NCBI RefSeq assembly: GCF_023115465.1
Contig: NZ_CP096034.1
Location: forward strand, 2,294,001 to 2,358,000
Origin: Gottfriedia acidiceleris
GTDB taxonomy: Bacteria; Bacillota; Bacilli; Bacillales; Bacillaceae_G
Reading direction: 5' to 3'
DNA: 64,000 nucleotides
This document shows, piece after piece, positions 8,893 through 15,982 of this stretch. Both the position numbers and the translations under genes were made by a program. A model generated the notes under the pieces. That model was not told where the DNA came from, made no database searches, and saw only the letters and a program-made list of their open reading frames with translations. How positions within the stretch are numbered: the first letter of the stretch is position 1; each line of letters starts with the position of its first letter.

Positions 8893-9594
8893 TTACATAT
8901 CCTCTTGTTCAAACATATAACCATATCGAGGGACAGAAACAATTCTTTGACCGTATTTACCTAATTTCTTACGTAATCTATATAAAAGGGTATTAATTTC
9001 TTCCCGTCCTACATCAGGCTGCTCAATATCATTCGTCATTCGTTCCGGCCAAACATTTACTTTAATTTCGTTATAGCTTACTGCGCTGTTGGCTCTTTGA
9101 TATAACAACAAAAATAATTCTGTATCTTTACTAGTTAGATGGATTCTTACGCCATCAATTAAAATTTCTCTCTTAACTACATTCACTGATAAACCATTGA
9201 AATCATTTAGGTGTTTGTCTAAAACTAATGGCATATCAAGTGTGTCTCCAAGGTTCTGCTCTGATAGATTATGAAAAATAAGTACAGCAGCACCACTTGC
9301 AAGACTTATACAATCGCCATCACGAAGGAAAAAGGGTTTATTTTTTTCGATAGAAATATGATTTACTTGTGTTCCATGTTTACTCATGAGATCAACGATT
9401 GTGTAATTTTCTTCTTTATCGAAACTAATTAAAGCATGTTTTCTTGAGATATATTGACTAGTAAAAGGAATATCTGGGAAATCATTCCCCCACGTACGCC
9501 CTAGTAATGTTTCATTTAAGGAAATAGGAATTCTATTCTGGTTTGTGGCTGTTTCTCCTTGTTTTATAGAAAGATACACGTTTTGAATACTCAT
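8893..9594 (-). CDS. FHA-domain winged-helix transcriptional regulator
   Basis: This 233-residue protein has an N-terminal forkhead-associated domain. LLGRTWGNDFPDIPFTSQYI, SRKHALI and a MSKHGTQVN block at about residues 30-82 give the FHA core (GR, S-x-x-H, H/N-G). The C-terminal ~100 residues form an OmpR/Trans_reg_C winged helix (IHLTSKDTELFLLLYQRANS, then LRKKLGKYGQRIVSVPRYGY). FHA domains bind phosphothreonine peptides, so the protein may couple Ser/Thr kinase signalling to transcription; no kinase gene is nearby. The start has AAAGGAG seven bases upstream. Its last third was duplicated into the stub at 6412-6500. Confidence 0.87.
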   Translation of the reverse strand: MSIQNVYLSIKQGETATNQNRIPISLNETLLGRTWGNDFPDIPFTSQYISRKHALISFDKEENYTIVDLMSKHGTQVNHISIEKNKPFFLRDGDCISLASGAAVLIFHNLSEQNLGDTLDMPLVLDKHLNDFNGLSVNVVKREILIDGVRIHLTSKDTELFLLLYQRANSAVSYNEIKVNVWPERMTNDIEQPDVGREEINTLLYRLRKKLGKYGQRIVSVPRYGYMFEQEDM

Positions 9595-9855
9595 GAAGTT
9601 ACTCCTTTGAAAACTAATCTAGTTAAACCAAAAAAGAGTGTATCATATGAATCTAATTTGTAAAGATAATTCATTATTTATAGTATCTTCTAATGTGGAA
9701 AAAAACAGGAACTAGATTATTAACTTTTTAAAAGAGTACATCAAATTCAATACTAATTTAACACTAAATTGATCTGAATAGTAGACCATTATTCGATTTA
9801 AAATCCTAAAAATGTTAATAACTAATTAATGCGAGAATTTGTCAATAAAAATTGT
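9595..9855. other. AT-rich region upstream of the FHA regulator
   Basis: This must hold the promoter of the minus-strand FHA gene. No open frame or strong repeat was seen. Confidence 0.35.
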
Positions 9856-9895
9856 AAAGAGCTAATCGTCAAGTATTGGATTAGCTCTTTTTTTA
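9856..9895. terminator. Hairpin terminator
   Basis: AAAGAGCTAAT pairs with ATTAGCTCTTTT and is followed by a T run on the + strand. On the minus strand it sits just after the small gene ending at 9926 and could end that transcript. Confidence 0.75.
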
Positions 9896-9925
9896 GTTAA
9901 TTAAACTTTATTAATAATTTAATAA

Positions 9926-10102
9926 TTATTTCAGCTTAGGATTTTTATTTAGCATCTCAATATTTTTATTTCTTTCTCCGCCATCAGATAGGTCTTCAGC
10001 AAATTCATGGTCGGCGTTCTTACCTAACATAAGCTCAGAAGTACGTATTGTGCTGGATGGCAAATTATTATTCGCTGCGGCTTGCTCGTTCCATTTACTC
10101 AT
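9926..10102 (-). CDS. Small hydrophilic protein, unassigned
   Basis: A 58-residue product starting MSKWNEQAAANNNLPSSTIR, rich in Asn, Glu and Lys, with no hydrophobic segment. GAGGTG lies seven bases before this ATG, so this start is preferred to the one three codons upstream. The composition and the acidic middle (EFAEDLSDGGER) recall small soluble bacillus proteins, but it does not match the small acid-soluble spore protein families that I can recall. A terminator lies just downstream. No function is proposed. Confidence 0.55.
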   Translation of the reverse strand: MSKWNEQAAANNNLPSSTIRTSELMLGKNADHEFAEDLSDGGERNKNIEMLNKNPKLK

Positions 10103-10383
10103 TAATATCACCTCGTAAAATTAGTATTGGAATTTGTCCATGTATTTATTTAGAATTATGTAAAGAAATGAGTAAGTTTGAGGAGATTCAGATTTAACCA
10201 GGAGTTAGAAACATGGAAATGATTGATTTAGATGCCACTGCAGCGGAATAATGCTTATCTAATCGTTCTAATTTATACTACGTTGTACATCCATTTGTTG
10301 GAATACTTTACCAGTTGTCTCATATCGTTTAATAGAGGGACACGTAATGAATGAATTGTGTTATATGGAAGAGAGGATGCCAG

Positions 10384-10854
10384 ATGATGAAACGATTTGC
10401 AACGTATTATCCATATGAACGAAAATTATTAATCGAGGGTCTTCACAAACTCATTCAAGAGGAAACGAACAATCCACAGTCGTTTGTTGATTCAAGATTC
10501 ACGTTCGCTCATTTGGCTAAAGATATTGGAATGAAAGTGGTTCTTGTTGGGTTCGGAGTAAGTGCAGTAGCATTACTGATTCCAACGAGTAAACTTTTCC
10601 TATACCCAGTCCGCATGGTCATAGAGAATGCATACTATCATGTAATCGATTGGGTGCATTATGATGTCGGGCATCACATTCACAAGTTAATAGCAATGAA
10701 GATCAATTTAGGCCACTATATTGCTTCGATTGATGCACATCAAACAACCAGTAGTCCGCTTGAAAAAGACGGTCATTATATCCTTGATAAAATCGATGGA
10801 AAAATGAAGAATCATTTCGAAGGAGTTAAAGATTTTCTGGAACGAAATAAATGA
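10384..10854 (+). CDS. Hypothetical protein with one hydrophobic segment
   Basis: A 156-residue product starting MMKRFATYYPYERKLLIEGL. The start is preferred over an upstream ATG because AGAGGATG lies directly before it. There is one hydrophobic stretch (MKVVLVGFGVSAVALLIPTS) near residues 45-65 and a His-rich middle (VIDWVHYDVGHHIHKLIAMK). The His pairs could bind metal, but no family is recognised. A terminator follows at once, so it is transcribed alone. Confidence 0.65.
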   Translation: MMKRFATYYPYERKLLIEGLHKLIQEETNNPQSFVDSRFTFAHLAKDIGMKVVLVGFGVSAVALLIPTSKLFLYPVRMVIENAYYHVIDWVHYDVGHHIHKLIAMKINLGHYIASIDAHQTTSSPLEKDGHYILDKIDGKMKNHFEGVKDFLERNK

Positions 10855-10860
10855 AGATCT

Positions 10861-10887
10861 AACTCCTTGCCTTGTTGGGGAGTTTTT
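10861..10887 (+). terminator. Hairpin terminator
   Basis: AACTCC (10861-10866) pairs with GGAGTT within GGGGAGTTTTT (10877-10887). It lies four bases after the stop of the preceding gene. Confidence 0.65.
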
Positions 10888-11141
10888 ATGTTGGACTTTA
10901 AGTAAACGGATTTTTTGCCAAGATTTTCGAAAAGTAATACATATGCTTTGGAAATGACTGGTTCATGTTTAATAGGTGTACACATACTCAAATCTGTTTA
11001 CTCCTATTTAATTATCTAATAACAATATTGGTATTTAAGAGATAGATATTACATTTGATCTAATGGAAATTGGCGGAAACCAGGATATTCCAGGCCTTAA
11101 TCCCCCATAAAAACATAATATCGAGTGAAAGGAGTACGATA

Positions 11142-11954
11142 ATGGATCTATTCTTTGATCACCTTGTTTGGTTTTTTAAGAAACCAGAGAAAGCAATTTT
11201 CCCCTTAAGTCAAAAAGGAATTCATGTTGTGAAAGGAGGACGGCATGAATCTTGGGGTACATATAATACTCTATCTTATTTCGGCTTAAGTTATATTGAG
11301 TTTTTAGGCATTGAAAATTTATCAATAGCTGAAAAACATGAGGAAAATCGATTAATTACGCTAATCGTAAAACAGCTAGCAAAAGAAAGTCGGGAAGGTC
11401 CAGCGACAGTAGCAATCCGAACAAATCAGATTGAGGAACTTGCAATTAAACTTAAAGCAAAAGGACTTACAATATATGGACCGCTTACTGGGGAGAGAGT
11501 TCGTGCTGATGGCCAGGTAATCAGGTGGACATTATTATTCCCTGAATACCCGGAAAAAAAGGTTAAGTTACCATTTTTTATTAAATGGGAAAAATCAGAT
11601 GAAGAAAGATATTCGGAATTTGAAGACCAAGGACTGATTGGATCACATATATTAGGGCAACCAAAATTGGAAAGCATTGGTTTTGTGGTAAATAATTTGG
11701 ATGAGACATCAAAATTTTGGGAGAATTTATTTGGCCTTAATCAAGGAGAGGAGTATACTGATTCCAAAATCAATGCACGTTGTAGAATATTAAAATTAAA
11801 CGGAACTAATTTATTATTGTGTACACCAATTGGAGATGGTCCAGCTGCTAAGGTATTAAAAGAAAAAGGGGATACACCTTTTTTAGTGAACCTTACTGAT
11901 ACAAATCAAAATCACTTGTTTGAAATGTTTGATGGTTATTGGAAGTTCGAATAA
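11142..11954 (+). CDS. VOC-superfamily (glyoxalase-like) protein
   Basis: A 270-residue protein starting MDLFFDHLVWFFKKPEKAIF. The family opening DHLVW and a second, related half beginning near LESIGFVVNNLDETSKFWEN show two vicinal-oxygen-chelate modules, as in Glyoxalase_3-like (PF13468-type) proteins. These usually bind a metal and act on small organic substrates; the substrate cannot be told here. The ATG at 11142 has GAAAGGAG eight bases upstream, which rules out the longer frame from 11070. It stands alone. Confidence 0.83.
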   Translation: MDLFFDHLVWFFKKPEKAIFPLSQKGIHVVKGGRHESWGTYNTLSYFGLSYIEFLGIENLSIAEKHEENRLITLIVKQLAKESREGPATVAIRTNQIEELAIKLKAKGLTIYGPLTGERVRADGQVIRWTLLFPEYPEKKVKLPFFIKWEKSDEERYSEFEDQGLIGSHILGQPKLESIGFVVNNLDETSKFWENLFGLNQGEEYTDSKINARCRILKLNGTNLLLCTPIGDGPAAKVLKEKGDTPFLVNLTDTNQNHLFEMFDGYWKFE

Positions 11955-12119
11955 TATATCTGTTTATTTCGATAAGTTACATAAATATTTTCAATTAGAT
12001 ATAGAAATAACAAAACGATTAACATTAAGCAGTAGTAAAGAACTGCGATCATTCTTGGTGGTTTTTTTATGAACTAACTATTGATTTACTGGTTATGTTT
12101 AATAGTGTTGCAAAGAGCT

Positions 12120-12136
12120 TGTAAAAAACTTGTAAA
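12120..12136 (+). promoter_or_regulatory. WalR box upstream of the M23 hydrolase gene
   Basis: Two direct TGTAAA hexamers are separated by exactly five bases (TGTAAA-AAACT-TGTAAA). This fits the known WalR/YycF consensus TGTWAH-N5-TGTWAH. It lies just upstream of a likely sigma-A promoter (TTGTTA at 12163-12168, 16-base spacer, TATATA at 12185-12190). That is a position suited to activation of the cell-wall hydrolase gene that follows. Confidence 0.75.
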
Positions 12137-12218
12137 AAGAGTGTAGCCTAATTTGCATAAAATTGTTACATTTCTAAGTTAACATATATAAGAATATGTC
12201 AAGCTTAGGGAGATAACG

Positions 12219-13325
12219 ATGAAACGAATTATAAGTAAAATTATATTAGTAGCTGCAAGTTTATCATTTACTATACTTCCAAATGATGTACTGGCAGAGA
12301 ATATAGAAAATACAAAGATTAAGAGTATTCAAGATAAACGAGTAAAAGTTCAAGAAGAAGCACAAAAAGCAAAAAATGAGATGAATCAATTAAATGATCA
12401 GAAAAAATTGTTATTGAACTCTTTAAATACAATTAACAAATCAATTGAGAATGCAAAAATAAAGAAGAGCCAAAAAGTGGCTGAATTAATAAATGGCAAA
12501 AAAGAAATAGAAAAATTACAAGTTGAATTAGAAGGACTTCAAAAATCAGTTGGAAATAACTCATATATAGATGTTATTTTTGATGCAAAAAGCATTGGTG
12601 ATTTAGTTCAACGAATAAACGCTATTGGTAAATTTATGAATGCTGATAAAGACTTGGTTAAGGAACAAAAGAACGATATTGAAAAAGTAGAATTGAAAAA
12701 GAAAGACTTAATCTTAACTCAATTTAAGTTGAAAAATGATAAAAAAGATCTTCAAAATTTAGAACGTTCACTTGTTAATCAAGAAACTCAGATGAATGCT
12801 ATACTAAGCAAACTTAAGGATGATTTATTTGAAAAGGAACAAGATATTTTGAGTTTAGAGGAACAAGAAGAGCTATTAAAAGAACAGGAAAAAGCAATAA
12901 AAGTCGCTTCAAGTATTTCAGGTGGAAATTTTACTCGACCAGCGGAAGGGTATTTATCTTCAGGTTTTGGATACAGATCATTTGATCATGAAACACATTT
13001 TGGCGTAGATATTGTTAAAAAAGGAAGTACGCCGATTGTCTCAGTAGCAAATGGCGTTGTAATACGAGCTTACAATTCAGCTAGTTACGGTAATGTTGTT
13101 TTTATTACTCATAATATTAATGGAAAAGTATTTACATCAGTTTATGCTCATATGCAAAATTATCAAGTCTCAGCAGGTCAATCTGTTTCAAAGGGGCAAA
13201 AAATTGGAACGATGGGAAATACGGGGCATTCTTTTGGTAAGCATCTTCACTTTGAATTGCATGATGGTCAATGGAATGAGGCAAAATCAAACGCAGTAAA
13301 TCCAGCAAAGTATATTAATTTTTAA
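12219..13325 (+). CDS. Secreted coiled-coil M23 peptidoglycan hydrolase
   Basis: This 368-residue protein has a Sec signal peptide ending near VLAEN, a long coiled coil (about residues 30-230) and a C-terminal LytM/M23 zinc peptidase domain (about 245-368). The zinc motifs are HFGVD (His260, Asp264) and HLHFE (His342, His344). The layout matches coiled-coil hydrolases of the CwlO/EnvC sort that cleave peptide cross-links in peptidoglycan; B. subtilis CwlO itself ends in NlpC/P60 instead. The coiled coil suggests control by a partner such as FtsEX. A WalR box and promoter lie upstream, RBS is AGGGAG, and a strong terminator follows. Confidence 0.9.
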   Translation: MKRIISKIILVAASLSFTILPNDVLAENIENTKIKSIQDKRVKVQEEAQKAKNEMNQLNDQKKLLLNSLNTINKSIENAKIKKSQKVAELINGKKEIEKLQVELEGLQKSVGNNSYIDVIFDAKSIGDLVQRINAIGKFMNADKDLVKEQKNDIEKVELKKKDLILTQFKLKNDKKDLQNLERSLVNQETQMNAILSKLKDDLFEKEQDILSLEEQEELLKEQEKAIKVASSISGGNFTRPAEGYLSSGFGYRSFDHETHFGVDIVKKGSTPIVSVANGVVIRAYNSASYGNVVFITHNINGKVFTSVYAHMQNYQVSAGQSVSKGQKIGTMGNTGHSFGKHLHFELHDGQWNEAKSNAVNPAKYINF

Positions 13326-13339
13326 GCTTTTATATATTT

Positions 13340-13385
13340 ACAAACAAAAAACAGTCTATTTTTAGCTAGACTGTTTTTTGTTTGT
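13340..13385 (+). terminator. Terminator of the M23 hydrolase gene
   Basis: A very long stem, ACAAACAAAAAACAGTCTA with TAGACTGTTTTTTGTTTGT, and an 8-base loop. It lies 14 bases after the stop. Confidence 0.9.
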
Positions 13386-13403
13386 GGAAAGATATGTGAG
13401 TGA

Positions 13404-13598
13404 AGTTTATCGGATAAAAAAAAATGGATTCCTTTAAAGGTAAAATTAGAAAATACGACAATTGAGGAAGAAAGAGTAAATATAAAAAAGAAGGTTATCA
13501 TTCAAAGCAAGGTGGTGTATGAGGAACAACAAGAAATAGAGAATGGTTATTATTTGATCATCCTCTATTTTACTAAACAACGGTTAAGAAGAATTTAG
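13404..13598 (+). pseudogene. Unassigned coding relic
   Basis: About 65 open codons read KKKWIPLKVKLENTTIEEER, then VIIQSKVVYEEQQEIENGYY and LIILYF before a stop. No start codon or RBS precedes it, and a TGA closes the frame directly upstream, next to a run of nine A that could mark a frameshift. It looks like the tail of a lost gene; the family is not recognised. Confidence 0.3.
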
Positions 13599-13645
13599 TG
13601 TTTTTTAACAGGTTAAAAACAGCATTCTTATCTAATACAAAATCG

Positions 13646-14530
13646 TTAATAGAATTTCGATTCATATACAGATTCCCAATCCGAATCAGTGATATAGGTA
13701 ACTGATGGTGTATTCGTACAATGACTGTTACGAACGCCTTTCCCCCCGATGACAAACTTTAAATGGGTATTTGTTTTAATACATGATTGAATCCACTTTT
13801 CTATCCTAACTAAATGAGCAGAATTGGTAATTGAGATTGTAATAATAGAAAGTTTCTTATGCTGAATTAAATCAAATAAACCATCAAGAGGTGTATTCGG
13901 TCCTAAATAAATCACTTCATTTCCTTTTTTTTGTAAGAATATACTAAACATCATTAGTCCAATGTGATGATTTTCTCCCTCAGGACAAAAAGCTAAGACT
14001 TTAGGCAGTGCCTTGTTTATTGGTAAAATCCTTAAAAACTGAGCAAATCTGTTTATGATAAATTGAGAGGCAAAGTGTTCCTGAGCAACAGTCGCTTTTC
14101 CTTTTTCCCATTCATCACCAATTCGATATAGGATTTCTGCCAAAATATGATGAAAAACATATTCATAATTAAACAATGAAAAAGCTAGTTCAATTATACT
14201 GTTTGCTTCTTGTGTATCCATATTCATAAGTGATTGATACAACTTGTCTTTTATAGCTATTATATCTTCATGAGATTTGCTACTGGGTAGGGGTTCAATT
14301 GACGACTTATAGGTTGATTGGTTTAGAAGTTGGACAGCCTCACTAACTTTCATTCGATTCTTTGTTGTTTGCTCTTTTAACCATTTTAAGGTTTCTAAAT
14401 CTTTTTTGCTATACATGCGGTGTCCACCTTCTGTTCGCATTGGACTGACGACATGATATCGATTTTCCCAGGCTCTTATTGTTACAGTGGGTACGTCTAT
14501 TAATTCAGATACTTTTTTTATACTGTACAT
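13646..14530 (-). CDS. carH: CarH-type MerR/B12-binding light-responsive repressor
   Basis: This 294-residue protein joins a MerR DNA-binding domain (MYSIKKVSELIDVPTVTIRA, then WENRY and EGGHRMY) to a B12-binding domain pair. Two hallmarks of adenosylcobalamin photoreceptors are visible: the Wx9EH motif (Trp141 ... Glu151-His152) in the helical bundle that covers the adenosyl group, and ExHxxG (Glu186, His188) that supplies the cobalt ligand. CarH tetramers bind DNA in the dark and fall apart in light. Three TATACA repeats at 11-bp steps lie just upstream of its own gene, so autorepression is likely. The divergent neighbour is a DUF378 gene. The ATG at 14530 sits seven bases after GGAGGTG. 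Confidence 0.9.
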   Translation of the reverse strand: MYSIKKVSELIDVPTVTIRAWENRYHVVSPMRTEGGHRMYSKKDLETLKWLKEQTTKNRMKVSEAVQLLNQSTYKSSIEPLPSSKSHEDIIAIKDKLYQSLMNMDTQEANSIIELAFSLFNYEYVFHHILAEILYRIGDEWEKGKATVAQEHFASQFIINRFAQFLRILPINKALPKVLAFCPEGENHHIGLMMFSIFLQKKGNEVIYLGPNTPLDGLFDLIQHKKLSIITISITNSAHLVRIEKWIQSCIKTNTHLKFVIGGKGVRNSHCTNTPSVTYITDSDWESVYESKFY

Positions 14531-14551
14531 TATCAATCACCTCCCATTAGC

Positions 14552-14579
14552 TATACATATTTTATACAAAAACTATACA
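14552..14579 (+). promoter_or_regulatory. CarH-type operator: three TATACA repeats
   Basis: TATACA occurs at 14552, 14563 and 14574, exactly 11 bp apart. Known CarH operators consist of three 11-bp direct repeats of the form TnTACA, to which the DNA-binding domains of a tetramer dock. The array lies directly upstream of the RBS of the carH gene, where it would block its promoter. Confidence 0.8.
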
Positions 14580-14636
14580 TGATTCAAGGGAACTTAGATG
14601 AATAATAAATTTAAAAGTTGAGAAAGTAAAAAATGA

Positions 14637-14666
14637 TTGTCATTTTTGTATAACTTTTTGTATAAT
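14637..14666 (+). promoter_or_regulatory. Promoter of the DUF378 gene with overlapping CarH half-sites
   Basis: TTGTCA (14637-14642) and TATAAT (14661-14666) with an 18-bp spacer form a clear sigma-A promoter. TGTATA, the reverse complement of the CarH repeat unit, occurs at 14647 and 14659, inside the spacer and across the -10. A further TATACA lies at 14680. Repression of the DUF378 gene by the divergent CarH-like protein is a reasonable inference, although the spacing here is 12 bp rather than 11. Confidence 0.7.
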
Positions 14667-14709
14667 ATTTAATGTAAGTTATACAAATTTTATAAGGAGG
14701 ATAACAAAG

Positions 14710-14907
14710 ATGAAAACATTAAATCTTTTGGCTTTGGTGTTGATTATTGTGGGAGGGTTAAATTGGTTATTAGTAGGACTATTTAAATGGGATCTAGTCG
14801 GAGGCATATTTGGTGGAATGGATAGTGTTTTTGCAAGAATTGTTTATATACTCGTAGGTCTTGCAGCTATCTATAGTTTTAAGCTTCTATCTAAGGTATC
14901 TAAATAA
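14710..14907 (+). CDS. DUF378 small membrane protein
   Basis: A 65-residue two-span membrane protein with the DUF378 pattern: LALVLIIVGGLNWLLVGLF, a DLVGGIFGG turn, then RIVYILVGLAAIYSF. B. subtilis YuzA is of this family; function is unknown. RBS is AAGGAGG. Its promoter overlaps CarH-like sites, and the divergent gene encodes the CarH-type repressor, so expression in light is predicted. This would make it the apparent target of the photoreceptor in this locus. Confidence 0.88.
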   Translation: MKTLNLLALVLIIVGGLNWLLVGLFKWDLVGGIFGGMDSVFARIVYILVGLAAIYSFKLLSKVSK

Positions 14908-15982
14908 AAACTTTTAAATGAATTTTATTAGATTAAGAGTGACTTTTTTTAAGGCACTGGTTGTATTAGTCGTAACCTTTTTTTATAATATAAATTAACC
15001 TACTAGTATATATAATTAAATATCCTTTTTTATACTAAAGTGTCCCGCCATTATAAAAAATTATATTGCAGGATTACCACAATGAAAAAATCAATTCTTG
15101 AGAGTGATAGTTCAACAACAAGTAGAGGCTGATCCTTATACGATCAGCCTTTGCATTGCTATTCTGGAAAAAAAGCTATAAATGCTTTATCTGGTTTAGA
15201 AATAATATGTAACTATAAATAACTAAAATTTTAAAAGGAGTAACCTAAGTTACTCTTTTTTATTTTATGTAAAACAGAGGGGAAAATGAAATTCTTAAAA
15301 GAAAACTAACGGGTTCGATAGTTTAAAAAGAGATAATACCGAAACTTTCTTCATCAAAAAAGGGGCAGTTTGGTACTGGTGGAAGTATGTTATGTCTCAC
15401 ATTTGGTTCAAGAGAGGAGGGATTTAGGTCGAATTAAAACAAAAATACCATATGTAAACATATTTGTGTTCCTGAATGTATACACTTTCGGTTCAACTGT
15501 TCACCTACACAAATGTGCTTACTAGAGAAAAACCTATAATTTTATCTTTGTTTTGAAGTTTCATTTAATTAATAATTTTTAGGAGATAGGTAATGAATTA
15601 GAGGTTCACATTAATTAAAATGTTAGTTGTTTTAATAGTAATTTCGATCCTTTTACTTTATGAGGCATTATTTATTCAATAATAAAAGTTTTAAAATTAC
15701 CGTTAAAGTATTAAAGTTAACAATAAAGTAGATTTCAGCGGAATGGAGTTGAAAGTATACGTTTCGATTAGATGTAATAGTTTTAGGAGGCTATCTTAAT
15801 CCATAGGAGTGTTATTTCTCATAATACTTATATAGTCGATTTCTTCAAAGAGTAATAAGATCAGTTAGTTGATTTTTTTCGATTTTAAATGAAAATGATG
15901 AATGAACACCACAAAAATCGTATAGGATTAAAATCAAGACAAACAATAAAACGAGAAAAACTAAAGAGAAAAAGGTGTTTTT
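14908..15982. other. Long intergenic region with two hairpins
   Basis: No convincing gene was found over about 1.07 kb. A perfect AGGCTGATC/GATCAGCCT hairpin lies at 15126-15150, and a terminator-like AGTAAC/GTTACT stem with a T run lies at 15238-15263. At 15593 an RBS (TTAGGAGATAGG) precedes an ATG whose third codon is TAG; the frame continues as a hydrophobic peptide (MLVVLIVISILLLYEALFIQ) to about 15681. That looks like a broken small membrane protein. The promoter of the next gene should lie near the end of this stretch. Confidence 0.35.

Larger units (their letters stand above)
8462..9062. repeat. Segmental duplication, copy B
   Basis: This is the more intact copy of the segment at 5949-6480. 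It contains the same leader, the small membrane protein gene, the AGAGTGTAGAAT hairpin and the 3' part of the FHA-regulator gene, which continues intact beyond the repeat to 9594. Direct orientation means homologous recombination between the copies would delete nagZ. Confidence 0.85.

Noticed and set aside
15593-15681. Small membrane peptide frame with good RBS
   Set aside because: The third codon is TAG; without evidence for readthrough it is at best a broken gene.
14908-15982. A c-di-GMP riboswitch before the PAS-GGDEF-EAL gene
   Set aside because: No GEMM-type conserved core could be found; only simple hairpins are present.
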